From Kerstersia gyiorum (lineage in GTDB: Bacteria > Pseudomonadota > Gammaproteobacteria > Burkholderiales > Burkholderiaceae_B): a stretch of 64,000 nt of DNA. The stretch covers positions 496,001 through 560,000 of the forward strand of contig NZ_SGWZ01000001.1 in assembly GCF_004216755.1 (NCBI RefSeq), written 5' to 3'. Shown here piece by piece: positions 9,266 through 18,234 of the stretch; position 1 is the stretch's first letter; the number at the start of each line of letters is the position of its first letter. Below the pieces are notes generated by a model. The model was not told where the DNA came from and did no database searches. It saw only the letters and a list, made by a program, of their open reading frames with translations. The position numbers and the translations under genes are program-made.

Positions 9266-9297
9266 AAAAAAAAAACGGCGCCTGCTGGCGCCGTTTT
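9266..9297 (-). terminator. Rho-independent terminator of the leftward ABC operon
   Basis: AAAACGGCGCC (9272-9282) and GGCGCCGTTTT (9287-9297) form an 11-bp stem with a TGCT loop. On the minus strand the stem is followed by a run of about ten T (complement of 9266-9275). It ends transcription coming from the Liv-type operon. Confidence 0.85.
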
Positions 9298-9327
9298 CGT
9301 ACTCTCGTCCTTACGCGAGGGAGATGA

Positions 9328-9453
9328 TCAGGCAGCAGGATCTATCGTGTAGGAGAACTCCTTTTGGCTTGCGGCATCCTTGACGGCGCGGGTTCCTTCC
9401 GGGGTGCTGGCAGCCGTATCCGGGAACAGGCGCCGGGGCCTATGCCGGTGCAT
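9328..9453 (-). CDS. Small ORF of unknown function, 41 aa (tentative)
   Basis: This ORF sits between the last ABC gene and the terminator at 9266-9297. It could be a real small gene (its tail ASQKEFSYTIDPAA looks protein-like), a remnant, or chance. No domain is recognised and no strong ribosome-binding site is visible. Confidence 0.2.
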   Translation of the reverse strand: MHRHRPRRLFPDTAASTPEGTRAVKDAASQKEFSYTIDPAA

Positions 9454-9515
9454 AGGGCATGTCCCTGGCCATGCCGGTCGGGGGGCAGCCCATGGCCAGG
9501 AGGGTTGTGGGCGGC

Positions 9516-10235
9516 CTAACGTGCCACGCCCAGCAGGGAATCCAGCAGTTCCGCATCGTCCTTCAACGCCTGCGCCGCGCCGCGATGCACGATGCTGCCG
9601 CGGTCCAGCACGATGGCGTCGTCGGAAATCGCCAGGATCGCCTGCGGGTGCTGTTCCACGATGATGGCGCTCAGGCCTTCTTCGCGGGTGATGCGGCGGA
9701 TGGCCTTGAGCAGTTCCTCGACGATGATGGGCGCCAAGCCTTCCAGGGGTTCGTCCAGCAACAGCAGGCGCGGGTTGAGCGCCAGTGCCCGCCCGACGGC
9801 CAGCATTTGCTGTTCGCCGCCGGAGAGCTGCGTGCCCATGCTTTCCTTGCGTTCGGCCAGCCTGGGGAACATGGCGTAGATGCGTTCCGGCGTCCACTTG
9901 CCGGGGCGTGCCACGGCTGTCAGGTTTTCGTGCACCGTCAGCGATTTGAAAATGTTGCGTTCCTGCGGCACCCAGCCTATCCCGGCCGCCGCCCGTTCGT
10001 GCGAGGGCCGGTTGTGTACGGGCACGCCAGCCAGCGTAATGCTGCCGGCATGGCGGCGGGTCGCGCCGACCAGGGTGCTGATCAGCGTGGTTTTGCCCGT
10101 GCCGTTACGCCCCAGCAAGGCCAGGGTATGGCCTTCAGCCAGCGTGAAGCTCAGGTTCTGCAGGATGATGGCTTCGCCGTAGCCTGCGCTCAGGTTTTCG
10201 ACTTGCAGTAATTCAGGCATGTGCTTCATCTCCAT
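9516..10235 (-). CDS. LivF-type ABC transporter ATP-binding protein (239 aa)
   Basis: This is one of two ATPases of a branched-chain-amino-acid/aromatic (HAAT) type importer. Walker A is GRNGTGKTT, the signature is LSGGEQQML, Walker B is LLLLDEPLEGLAP, and the LivF-typical H-loop is IIVEQHP. The reading frame overlaps the end of the LivG-type gene. The ATG at 10220 (MPELL) is an equally good start. It is the last transport gene before the terminator at 9266-9297. The substrate is probably the aromatic compound handled by the neighbouring oxygenase genes rather than leucine, but that is inference. Confidence 0.88.
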   Translation of the reverse strand: MEMKHMPELLQVENLSAGYGEAIILQNLSFTLAEGHTLALLGRNGTGKTTLISTLVGATRRHAGSITLAGVPVHNRPSHERAAAGIGWVPQERNIFKSLTVHENLTAVARPGKWTPERIYAMFPRLAERKESMGTQLSGGEQQMLAVGRALALNPRLLLLDEPLEGLAPIIVEELLKAIRRITREEGLSAIIVEQHPQAILAISDDAIVLDRGSIVHRGAAQALKDDAELLDSLLGVAR

Positions 10236-10995
10236 GGCCGAGATAGACCGCTTTGACTTCGGGGTCGTTGGCGATTTCCTCGGGCGAGCCTTCGGTGAGA
10301 ACGGTGCCGTTGACCAGTACCGTCATGCGCTTGGCAAAACTGAACACCAGATCCATGTCGTGTTCGATCAGCAGGACGGAAACGTCCTCGGGCAGTTCCG
10401 CCACCGTGCGCAACAGCTCTTCGCGTTCGCCCGCTGGCACCCCTGCCACGGGTTCGTCGAGCAGCAGCACGCGCGGTTCGCAGGCCAGCGCGATGGCAAT
10501 TTCCAGCAGGCGGCGCTTGCCGTAGGGTAGGGTGCGCGTGCTTTGGTGCATCACGCTGCTCAGGTGGAAGCGTTGCAGCAGTTCTTCGCAGCGTTCCGCG
10601 ATGCCGGGGTCGCGTCCCAGTTTGCCGAACAGGCGCGCACCCAGGCCACGGTGCTGGCTCAGGGTCATCGCCAGTGTTTGCAGCGGTGTGAACTGGTCGA
10701 ACAGCTGATTGATCTGGAAGGTGCGCACCAGACCGCGCTGCACGCGCTTGTAGGGCTGCAAGCGGGAGATATCTTCGCCTTCCAGCAGGATACGGCCGCT
10801 GGTGGGCGTCAGCACACCCGTCAGCAGGTTGATGAGTGTGGTCTTGCCCGCGCCGTTGGGGCCGATGAGTGCATGGCGGGCGCCGCGGCGCAGGGCCAGC
10901 GAGACGTTGTTGGTGGCAACGATGCCGCCGAATTTCTTGGCCAGGCCTTCGGCCTGCAAGACGACGGGGGCGGTGTCCGGAGTGGTATGGCTCAT
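10213..10995 (-). CDS. LivG-type ABC transporter ATP-binding protein (260 aa)
   Basis: Walker A is GPNGAGKTT, Walker B is VLLLDEPVAGVP and the H-loop is LLIEHDMDLVF. The extended segment after Walker A (RTFQINQLFDQFTPLQT) and the C-terminal IANDPEVKAVYLG are typical of LivG. The usual LSGGQ signature is weak (LPYGKRRLLEIA, as in many LivG proteins). The start overlaps the LivM-type stop by 4 nt. Confidence 0.88.
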   Translation of the reverse strand: MSHTTPDTAPVVLQAEGLAKKFGGIVATNNVSLALRRGARHALIGPNGAGKTTLINLLTGVLTPTSGRILLEGEDISRLQPYKRVQRGLVRTFQINQLFDQFTPLQTLAMTLSQHRGLGARLFGKLGRDPGIAERCEELLQRFHLSSVMHQSTRTLPYGKRRLLEIAIALACEPRVLLLDEPVAGVPAGEREELLRTVAELPEDVSVLLIEHDMDLVFSFAKRMTVLVNGTVLTEGSPEEIANDPEVKAVYLGHGDEAHA

Positions 10996-12008
10996 GGCGT
11001 TTCTCCCGCAGCGTTCGAGGCGCTGGCGCGCTTGCCAGGGCGGCGCAGCAAGGTCCAGGGGCGCAGCAGGCGGTCACGGCCTACCAGCGTCAGGAGCACC
11101 AGGAACAGGCCCAGCCAGAACATCCAGTACTGCGGCGTAATGGCCGAGAGCACATCGTGCATCAGCTTGAAGACGATGGCGCCGAAAATACCGCCGTAGA
11201 GCCAGCCCGCGCCGCCTATCACCAGAATCAGGACGACGTCGGCCGAACGCGCGAAGTCGAATACATCCAGCGAAACAAAGGCATTGGTTTGCGCCAGCAG
11301 CGAACCCGCCATGCCCGCCATGCCAGCCGAGAGGGTATAGGCCACTGCCAGGCGCGCTGCCACGGGAATGCCGATGGCAGAGGCACGCAAGGGGTTGTCG
11401 CGCACGGCTTGCAGGGTGGCGCCAAAGGGCGAATTCACCAGCACGCGCATGAAGGCCAGCATCAATAGCAGGACGGTGATGGAATACCAGGCGGCGGTCT
11501 GGCCGTAGAAGTCGAATTCAATGGCGCCGAACAAAGGCCCCATGAAGATGCCTTGCAGGCCATCCGCGCCGCCCGTCAGCCAGGCCATCTGGTTGGCCAG
11601 TTCGTACAGGATCAGTGTGACGCCGATGGTGACCATCAGGCGGCTGAGGTCGGTGCCGCGCATGATGGACGGGCTGAACAGCAGGCCCAGCAGCAAGGCG
11701 CAAACTGTGCCGAAGGCCAGGCCCAGCAGCGGATCCGGGGACACATGCAGGGCGAACAGGCCAGCGCTATAGGCACCCATGCCAAAGAAGGCGGCGTGGC
11801 CCAGCGAGACGATACCGGCATAGCCCAGGATCAGGTCCAGCGAGAGCGCGAACAGCGCAACGATGGCGATCTCATTGATGAGCATGGCATAGTCGCTGGC
11901 CAGCCATGGCAGCAGGAATACCGCCAGCCAGAATGGCGCTTCCCAGAGACGCCAGGCACCCTGGCGGCGCAGGGCCAGCGCGGGGGAAAGAGAAGTGGAG
12001 GAGTTCAT
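10992..12008 (-). CDS. LivM-type ABC transporter permease (338 aa)
   Basis: The protein is strongly hydrophobic with about nine membrane segments. The N-terminal half contains the LivM-typical LDLILGYAGIVSLGHAAFFG and the later NPLRASAIGIPV coupling segment. It overlaps the neighbouring permease and ATPase genes by 4 nt on each side, so translation is coupled. Confidence 0.88.
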   Translation of the reverse strand: MNSSTSLSPALALRRQGAWRLWEAPFWLAVFLLPWLASDYAMLINEIAIVALFALSLDLILGYAGIVSLGHAAFFGMGAYSAGLFALHVSPDPLLGLAFGTVCALLLGLLFSPSIMRGTDLSRLMVTIGVTLILYELANQMAWLTGGADGLQGIFMGPLFGAIEFDFYGQTAAWYSITVLLLMLAFMRVLVNSPFGATLQAVRDNPLRASAIGIPVAARLAVAYTLSAGMAGMAGSLLAQTNAFVSLDVFDFARSADVVLILVIGGAGWLYGGIFGAIVFKLMHDVLSAITPQYWMFWLGLFLVLLTLVGRDRLLRPWTLLRRPGKRASASNAAGETP

Positions 12009-12883
12009 GCTTTTCGGCCTCCTTTGCGGGCAAACAGGCCCTGGGGGCGCCAGATCAGGATGACGATCATGACGCCATAGACAATGAAACCGCCCAGTTG
12101 CGGGATGTAGTATTTGCCGGCGATGTCAGCAATCCCCAGCAGCAGTGCGGCCAGCAAGGGCCCGGTGATGGAAGCGGTGCCGCCGACGGCGACCACGATC
12201 AGGAAATACACCATGAACTTGAGCGGAAAGCTGGGATCCAGGCCCATGAGGTCAGCCCCCATGGCGCCGCCCAGCCCGGCCAGCCCGGAGCCTGCGGCAA
12301 AGGTCAGCAGAAAGACACGGTTGACATTGATGCCCATGCCGGCCGCGACACGCTGATCGTCCACGGCGGCGCGCAGGCGGCTGCCGAAACGGGTGCGGGA
12401 CAGCAGATACTGCAGGACCAGCGTCAGCGCGGCGCAGACCGCGATGATGAAGATACGGTAGTACCCCATGCCCAGTGTCCAGGGGCCGATGGCGACTTCG
12501 GTGCGGCCGCGCAGCCAGTCCGGCATCTGGACGAGCTGCTGGGACGAGCCCATGTAGTAGTCGGCGGCGGCAATCGCCATGAAGGTCAGGCCGATGGAAA
12601 ACAGCACCTGGTCCAGGTGGGGGCGGCCATACATATGGCGGTAGAGCGTTCGCTCAAGCAGGGCGCCCAGGGTGGCGGCCACAATGAAGGCCACCGGCAG
12701 ACAGACGAGGAAGGGAATGCCGTGACGCTGCATCAGGATCACGGTGACATAGCCGCCAACCATGGCGAAGGCGCCATGGGCCAGGTTGATGAAATTCATC
12801 AGGCCCATGGTGACTGCCAGGCCAACAGCCAATACGAAGAGCAGCATGCCGTAGGCGATGCCGTCGAAAAGTATGGTCAGCAT
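12005..12883 (-). CDS. LivH-type ABC transporter permease (292 aa)
   Basis: This is the partner permease of the Liv-type importer. The N-terminus ILFDGIAYGMLLFVLAVGLA and the motif MGLMNFINLAHGAFAMVGGY are diagnostic of LivH. GINVNRVFLLTFAAGSGLAG is the cytoplasmic coupling region. It follows the binding-protein gene by 107 nt. Confidence 0.88.
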   Translation of the reverse strand: MLTILFDGIAYGMLLFVLAVGLAVTMGLMNFINLAHGAFAMVGGYVTVILMQRHGIPFLVCLPVAFIVAATLGALLERTLYRHMYGRPHLDQVLFSIGLTFMAIAAADYYMGSSQQLVQMPDWLRGRTEVAIGPWTLGMGYYRIFIIAVCAALTLVLQYLLSRTRFGSRLRAAVDDQRVAAGMGINVNRVFLLTFAAGSGLAGLGGAMGADLMGLDPSFPLKFMVYFLIVVAVGGTASITGPLLAALLLGIADIAGKYYIPQLGGFIVYGVMIVILIWRPQGLFARKGGRKA

Positions 12884-12990
12884 AGGGGGCGGGGCGTAGC
12901 GGAGAGAAGCGGAAAGGGCGGGCGGCGCCGTGGGGCGCGCGCCTGGCGGGCAGCGGCGGACGGCAAGGCCCGGCCGCCGCTGAACGCGGA

Positions 12991-14184
12991 TTACTTGTTC
13001 TTCTTGGCTTCCTTGTACGGATCCTTCACGGCTTCGGCCACGTCGAATTCGATATTGTAGAGTTCGCCATCGGCCGGGTCGCGCTTCACTTCACGCAGGT
13101 AGATGTTCTGAATGATGTCACGCGTTTCCGGGTCGATGGTGACCGGACCGCGTGGGCTTTCATAGCTCAGGCCTTTCATGGCGGCCAGCAGCGCCGGGCC
13201 GTCGCCCTTGCCGTCGGTGGCCTTGATGGCTTCGTAGATCACGTGCATGCCGTCATAGGCGCCAATGGCCATGAAGTTGGGGCGCATGCCGTTGTTGGCC
13301 TTCTTGAAGGCGTCCACGAATTGTTTGTTGGCTTCCGACGGGTGCGCGGCTGAGTAGTGATAGGCGGTGATGATGCCCAGCGCGTCGTCGCCCATGCCGT
13401 TGAGCAGGTCGTCGTCGGTCAGGTCGCCGGTGCCGATCAGGCGGATGCCGGCCTTGTCCATGCCGCGTTCCACGAACTGCTTGACCAGGGCTGCGCCAGC
13501 GCCAGAGGGCACGAAGACGAAGACGGCATCGGGCTGGATGTCACGCACTTTCTGCAGGAAGGGAGAGAAGTCCGGATTGCGCAGCGGCACGCGCAGGGTT
13601 TCGACGACTTCACCGCCCTTGCTCTTGAATTCTTCGATGAAGGACTGTTCGGCGTCGATACCGGGGCCGTAGTCGCTGACCAGTGTCACGACTTTCTTGA
13701 TGCCGTTTTCCGGGGCCCACTTGGCCATGGTGGCTGCGCCTTGCGGCAGGGTGACGCTGGTGCGCACGATGTAGGGCGATGCTTCGGTAATGCTGGCAGT
13801 GCCTGCCGCCATGACGACTTCAGGTGTTTTGGATTGCGTCGCCAGCGGGGCGGCGGCCAGCGCCAGCGGCGTCAGGCCGAAACCGGCCAGAACGTCTACC
13901 TTGTCCTTGACCAGCAACTCCTGGGCCTGGCGGCGCGAGATATCCGGCACGCCGGTGTCGTCCTTGACGATCAGTTCGACCTTGCGGCCGGCGACGACAT
14001 CGCCATGTTCCTGAACGTACAGTTTGGCGGCCGCTTCGAGCTGGCGGCCCGTGGTGGCGAACTGGCCCGTCATGGGCAGCAACAGGCCCACTTTGAAAGG
14101 CTTTTCCTGCGCCATGGCGGAAGGAACGATGCCGGCGAAGGCGGCAGCACCCAGGATGGCACCCAGAAATTGACGTTTTTTCAT
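12991..14184 (-). CDS. Periplasmic Leu/Ile/Val-type substrate-binding protein (397 aa)
   Basis: The signal peptide ends in AMAQEK. The mature protein has the type I periplasmic-binding fold of the LivK/peripla_BP_6 family (VGLLLPMTGQFATTGRQLEA, SDYGPGIDAEQSFIEEFKSKG, AIGAYDGMHVIYEAI). GGAGA precedes the ATG. This intact binding protein belongs to the four transporter genes downstream. A second, truncated relative lies at 18231-18941, so the locus once had two. Confidence 0.9.
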   Translation of the reverse strand: MKKRQFLGAILGAAAFAGIVPSAMAQEKPFKVGLLLPMTGQFATTGRQLEAAAKLYVQEHGDVVAGRKVELIVKDDTGVPDISRRQAQELLVKDKVDVLAGFGLTPLALAAAPLATQSKTPEVVMAAGTASITEASPYIVRTSVTLPQGAATMAKWAPENGIKKVVTLVSDYGPGIDAEQSFIEEFKSKGGEVVETLRVPLRNPDFSPFLQKVRDIQPDAVFVFVPSGAGAALVKQFVERGMDKAGIRLIGTGDLTDDDLLNGMGDDALGIITAYHYSAAHPSEANKQFVDAFKKANNGMRPNFMAIGAYDGMHVIYEAIKATDGKGDGPALLAAMKGLSYESPRGPVTIDPETRDIIQNIYLREVKRDPADGELYNIEFDVAEAVKDPYKEAKKNK

Positions 14185-14329
14185 GTTAGGAAGTCTCCGG
14201 CGGAACAGCAGGTGAGTCAGACAAGGATTGTAATTGTCCTAAATATGTAGGGATAACACCAGTTCTTACGCTGGTTTCAAATTGAATTTATATCCAATAA
14301 TTATGAATATATTTCATATTAGGTGTGAG

Positions 14330-15340
14330 CTAGGCTGGCATCGGCAAAGTGTCGACCCGATAGGCCGTATCCAGCGAGATACTACCCACCACGCGTGAAA
14401 CACAGGCGCACAGGCGGGCGTTGCTATGCTTTTCTTCTTCAGACAGGAAGACGTCGCGGTGGTCGATGACACCCTCCACCCCCAGGACATCCATGGCGCA
14501 CAGGCCGCATTCGCCCCGGCGGCAGTCGGAAATCGTGGCAACGCCTGCGGCTTCCAGTGTGTCCAGCAGACTGGCGCCCACCGGGACGGTCACTTCCATA
14601 TCGTGGCGCGGGATCCGCACGGTGAATGCCTGGGCCGGGTGGCTGCCGCTGCTGCCGAAGGTTTCGAAACGCAGATTCGCCAGCGGGCGGCCGCTTTCCG
14701 CCCAGCAGCGTTTGAGCGCTTCCAGCATGGGGGCGGGGCCACAGGTGTACATCAGGCCATCGGCGGGCAGTTGGCGAATGGCGGCGGCGTAGTCAGGCAG
14801 GGCCGCACTGCTGCCGTCATGCAGTTGCAGCGCATCACCCAGCTGCCCGCGCAAGAGCTGGGCATAGGCCAGCTCCTGGGCCGAGCGGGCGCTGTAAATC
14901 ATCTGCAGGCTGGCGCCGCGCGCTTGCAGCCGTTGCGCCATGAAGACCAGCGGTGTAATGCCTATGCCGCCTGCGGCCAGCAGGTAACTGCCTGCATTGA
15001 GATCCAGTGGGAAGTGATTGGCAGGAGAGAAAACGGACAGCCTGTCGCCTGTTTCCAGGCGCCACATGGACAGCGAACCGCCACGGCCGTCATCCTGCCG
15101 CTTGACGGCGATGCGGTAGCCAGCGGCGTCGGGTTCGCCGACCAGCGAATAGTGCCGCAGTTGCGGTTGCAGCAGGCCATCGGCATTGGGCACCATGGCC
15201 TGCACGGGCAGGTGAGCGCCCGGTTCATGCTCGATGACGGCGCCGTCCTGAGGCTGGATCAGGAATTCGCGGATCGTGGGCGTCAGGTCTGCAATGCCGG
15301 CGACGACGGCGGGGATGGGCGTGCTGTCATGGGTTTTCAT
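14330..15340 (-). CDS. VanB-like oxygenase reductase: flavin, NAD and 2Fe-2S domains (336 aa)
   Basis: This electron-transfer partner passes NAD(P)H electrons to the Rieske oxygenase encoded upstream. The N-terminal flavin barrel has LRHYSLVGEPDAAGYRIAVK. The NAD domain has LLAAGGIGITPLVFMAQRL and MYTCGPAPMLEAL. The C-terminal plant-type ferredoxin has DCRRGECGLC followed by LCACVSRV, giving the four cluster cysteines. The order and length match the PDR/VanB family. AGGAAG precedes the ATG. Confidence 0.9.
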   Translation of the reverse strand: MKTHDSTPIPAVVAGIADLTPTIREFLIQPQDGAVIEHEPGAHLPVQAMVPNADGLLQPQLRHYSLVGEPDAAGYRIAVKRQDDGRGGSLSMWRLETGDRLSVFSPANHFPLDLNAGSYLLAAGGIGITPLVFMAQRLQARGASLQMIYSARSAQELAYAQLLRGQLGDALQLHDGSSAALPDYAAAIRQLPADGLMYTCGPAPMLEALKRCWAESGRPLANLRFETFGSSGSHPAQAFTVRIPRHDMEVTVPVGASLLDTLEAAGVATISDCRRGECGLCAMDVLGVEGVIDHRDVFLSEEEKHSNARLCACVSRVVGSISLDTAYRVDTLPMPA

Positions 15341-15366
15341 GGTGGGCTTCCTGCCAGGACGGAAAA

Positions 15367-16146
15367 TCAGGTCTTGCGGCGTATCAGGGGTACGCCTATG
15401 GTTTGTGGAGACAGCGCCGGCACGGCGTCGGGGTTGTGCAGCACGCGCTGGAAATTGTGCTGGGCGATGCGGGAGTGTTCACGCATGATGATTTCCGCGC
15501 GAGCGCCTTCGCGTGCCTCGATGGCGTCCAGTACCCGCCAGTGCTGGTACTGGGCGACAGCCAGCAGGTCGCGGGCATTGGGCGATTCGGCCTCGGCGAT
15601 GACAAATCCGGACGGCGAGGCAAACGGCAGGCTGATGACTCGCTCCAGTTGCCGCACGATGGTTGGGCTGTCGGCCATTTCATGCAGCAGGGCGTGGAAG
15701 CGTTCGTTCATGACCACGTACTGAGAGAAGGTATCGTCACTCAGCGTAGGCGCACGCAGCCATTCGTCGATATGCACCAGGCAGCGGCGCGCTTCCTGCA
15801 GCAAGGTGCCGGATACGCCGCGCTCGGCCGCCAGGCGTGCCAGCAGGCCTTCGAGCATGCCGCGCAGTTCGATGGCATCGGTCACATCGCGTTCAGAGAA
15901 AATCTTGACCGCGTAGCCGCCGCTGGGCAGCGTTTCCAGCAGGCCTTCTTGTTCCAGGCGCATCAGCGCGGCGCGGATGGGCGTGCGGGAAATGCCAAGC
16001 TTTTCCACAATGGTCAGTTCGGCGATACGACTGCCGCCGGGCAGGGTGCCGGCCAGGATCAGTTCCCGGATCTGGCGCTGCGCCTTGACGGTTTGCGAAG
16101 TGCTGGCGGCAGTGTTGTCGCCAGGGTTGCGGAGAGCGGTGGGCAT
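15367..16146 (-). CDS. GntR-family transcriptional regulator, FadR/VanR type (259 aa)
   Basis: A winged-HTH occupies the N-terminus (RELILAGTLPGGSRIAELTI, LGISRTPIRAALMRLEQEGL). The C-terminal all-helical FCD domain (DAIELRGMLEGLLARLAAERG) contains the usual metal/ligand histidines. It lies between the oxygenase and reductase genes in the same orientation, which makes it the local regulator. The twin GTATAC-centred sites at 17422-17433 and 17641-17653 are its likely operators. Confidence 0.9.
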   Translation of the reverse strand: MPTALRNPGDNTAASTSQTVKAQRQIRELILAGTLPGGSRIAELTIVEKLGISRTPIRAALMRLEQEGLLETLPSGGYAVKIFSERDVTDAIELRGMLEGLLARLAAERGVSGTLLQEARRCLVHIDEWLRAPTLSDDTFSQYVVMNERFHALLHEMADSPTIVRQLERVISLPFASPSGFVIAEAESPNARDLLAVAQYQHWRVLDAIEAREGARAEIIMREHSRIAQHNFQRVLHNPDAVPALSPQTIGVPLIRRKT

Positions 16147-16272
16147 GTTTCATTCCTGCGGTGTAAGGTAAGCCGGTCAGCAGGGTAACCGCCTGGACGT
16201 GGCAATTCCATGGGATGGCGCAGCTATTTTGCCTGCGCGTCCTGCCTCACGATACCCGTGCGCATGTGGTGT

Positions 16273-17391
16273 TCACGCCACCTGGCGGATGGGGACCACG
16301 CTGGCGCGTTTGCTGCCCGTGGCTTCCTGCTCGACCAAACCGTCGATCAGGCGCCGCGCCCACATGGAACCGGCGTCGATATTCAGGTTGTAGAACTTGT
16401 GGCCGGGGCGGGCGTCGATGGCGCGCTGCTGGGCTTCGAGCACCACTTCATCCTCACGGAAAATCGAAGAAACCCCTTCGCGCATCTGGTGTGTCAGGCG
16501 CTGTTCGTCCGTCAGGTAATTGCGCGTGATGGCCCAGAAGTAATGGCAGGTGCCATCCGTTTCCGGCGTAATGGTATTGAGCACGAAGCCATTGACGCCG
16601 CAGCTGCGGTCACCGGCATTCGGGTCGCCGGCATTGCCGCCAGGCGGAATGGCGCCGGTGCCAGTCTCGGCAACGCCCACATCAATGGTGACCGTACAGG
16701 GCGCTTCGAAGCGGATGATCTGCCAGCGGTCCACCGGGCCGGTGTAGCCGCGCGCCTGCTTGATTTGCCCGGCCCAGAACGGCGGCGCTTCGATGTTTTC
16801 CATCCAGCGCGTCACCGTCGCAGTGCGGTCGCCGTGGGTGGCGACAAAGGGCGCTTCCGCGACGGCGCGGTTGCCGATGCTGGAGCCATGCACAAAGGTT
16901 TCGTGCGTCAGATCCATCAGGTTGTCGATCACCAGGCGGTAATCGCACTTCACCGAAATGCGCTTGCCGTCGCCAGCCCATTCAGGGTGGTGGTTCCAAT
17001 GCAGGTCGGGAATCAGCGCAGGGTCGGCCTTGGCCGGATCACCGGGCCATACCCAAACAAAACGGTGGCGCTCCACCACTGGGAAAGTGCGCACACAGGC
17101 CGAAGGGTTCAGTGTTTCCTGGCTGGGCATATGGGTGCAGCGGCCCGCCGAATTAAACACCAGGCCGTGATAGCCGCAGACCAGCTCATCGCCTTCCAGG
17201 CGCCCCATGGACAAGGGCAGCAGCCGGTGCCAACAGGCATCTTCCAGCGCGGCGACCACGCCATCGGTGCGGCGGTAGAACACCATATCCTGCTTGCAGA
17301 TGGTGCGGGCCAGCAGCGCGTGCGTGATCTCCACGTCATAGGCGGCGGCATACCAGGCATTAAGGGGAAAGGCCGGCTTGCGTTCGCTCAT
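16273..17391 (-). CDS. VanA-like Rieske non-haem iron oxygenase, large subunit (372 aa)
   Basis: The start at 17391 has GGGAG upstream and begins MSERKPAFPLNAWYAAAYDV, as in vanillate demethylase-type oxygenases. The Rieske centre is CWHRLLPLSMG...VCGYHGL (C-x-H and C-x2-H). The catalytic iron region has DNLMDLTHETFVH, with the bridging Asp and two His. Length and motifs match VanA/phenylpropionate-type monooxygenases. The likely reaction is hydroxylation or O-/N-demethylation of an aromatic acid. The exact substrate cannot be read from the sequence. Confidence 0.9.
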   Translation of the reverse strand: MSERKPAFPLNAWYAAAYDVEITHALLARTICKQDMVFYRRTDGVVAALEDACWHRLLPLSMGRLEGDELVCGYHGLVFNSAGRCTHMPSQETLNPSACVRTFPVVERHRFVWVWPGDPAKADPALIPDLHWNHHPEWAGDGKRISVKCDYRLVIDNLMDLTHETFVHGSSIGNRAVAEAPFVATHGDRTATVTRWMENIEAPPFWAGQIKQARGYTGPVDRWQIIRFEAPCTVTIDVGVAETGTGAIPPGGNAGDPNAGDRSCGVNGFVLNTITPETDGTCHYFWAITRNYLTDEQRLTHQMREGVSSIFREDEVVLEAQQRAIDARPGHKFYNLNIDAGSMWARRLIDGLVEQEATGSKRASVVPIRQVA

Positions 17392-17421
17392 GTTTTGTCT
17401 CCCGGAAGGGTATTGGATATG

Positions 17422-17433
17422 TTGTATACATAA
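17422..17433. promoter_or_regulatory. Putative GntR operator 1
   Basis: TTGTATACATAA is centred on GTATAC and lies 31 nt upstream of the oxygenase ATG. Its complement shares the 11-mer TTATGTATACA with operator 2. Position and palindromy fit a FadR/VanR-type repressor site. Confidence 0.5.
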
Positions 17434-17640
17434 TGTATTCATCCTGGGTCGGGAATGACAATGGGGTGAGTGTGAATTCGAGGGTAAGCGAGAGCTAGGG
17501 AAAACCTTTATCTTGATGTTTTTGAGTATTTTTTTCCTGGGTATAAGGCGTTTTTGATGAGATGCAATGCAGATTTCCAATAAGTTGAAATCAACTGGTG
17601 AGGATCAATGCTTGCCCTGTTGTCTGAGTTTTTAGGAGGT

Positions 17641-17653
17641 TATGTATACATTA
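17641..17653. promoter_or_regulatory. Putative GntR operator 2
   Basis: ATGTATACAT (17642-17651) is a perfect 10-bp palindrome within TTATGTATACATTAT. It shares TTATGTATACA with operator 1, about 220 nt away. Both lie in the 342-nt gap (17392-17733) before the oxygenase, which otherwise shows no gene. Confidence 0.5.
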
Positions 17654-17733
17654 TTTGGGCGGTGAGTCAGGCCCAGAACAGGCTGTGCCGTCTGCGGGAC
17701 GGTGCGAGCGGTGTTAAGAAGGCATTGCTGCCT

Positions 17734-18234
17734 TCATGTGACGGCGTAGATTTCTAGATAGACGTCTGTTGGCTGGCGGGTGCCGCTGCCTAGAAACAGG
17801 CTCTCATTGAGCCAGCGCAGGCTGTTTTGCTGCGTTTCAAAGCGTGGCTGGCAGCGAAAATAAACCTGCGCGGGGTCAACGGCATCGCCCGCCAACAAAC
17901 GGGCGATGACATCTGGCGGGCCGTGGCGAATGGCGGTGTTGTCAACATAAATCAGGTCGCCCGCATCGGTTTCCAGCAAATAGCGGGCATTCAGGCAGGC
18001 AACGCCGTCTTGCCTCAGCAACTGAAAGTCGGCGCCAGCAGGCAAAATCCGCGCCTGCCACTGGCCGCTCGGGTGGACGCAACGGGCATGGCCGCCCAGG
18101 ATAGGCACGACACGTCTGCGCCCGCTGCCATGAGCGGAGTTCACCCAGCCGACGTCCTGCGCTTCACCGACATCGACAGAAAGCGTCATGGCGGGAATCA
18201 GGCCAGGCGACGGCAGATGCAATGTTGTTGTCAT
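17734..18234 (-). CDS. DUF3237 (UPF0311) family protein (166 aa)
   Basis: Motifs RRVVPILGGHA, LPAGADFQLLRQDGV, YLLETDAGDLIYVDN, RHGPPDVIARL and YFRCQPRFET are characteristic of DUF3237. These are small beta-barrel proteins often found near aromatic degradation genes and of unproven function. Its ATG overlaps the stop of the upstream binding-protein remnant (ATGA), which shows that the two were once one operon. Confidence 0.85.
   Translation of the reverse strand: MTTTLHLPSPGLIPAMTLSVDVGEAQDVGWVNSAHGSGRRRVVPILGGHARCVHPSGQWQARILPAGADFQLLRQDGVACLNARYLLETDAGDLIYVDNTAIRHGPPDVIARLLAGDAVDPAQVYFRCQPRFETQQNSLRWLNESLFLGSGTRQPTDVYLEIYAVT

Noticed and set aside
11906..13060. 384-aa plus-strand frame
   Set aside because: Antisense to the two Liv-type permeases, which have strong family motifs.
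17392..17577. N-terminal extension of the Rieske oxygenase
   Set aside because: The extension would cover operator 1 and has no family match; the start at 17391 has GGGAG and the family N-terminus.
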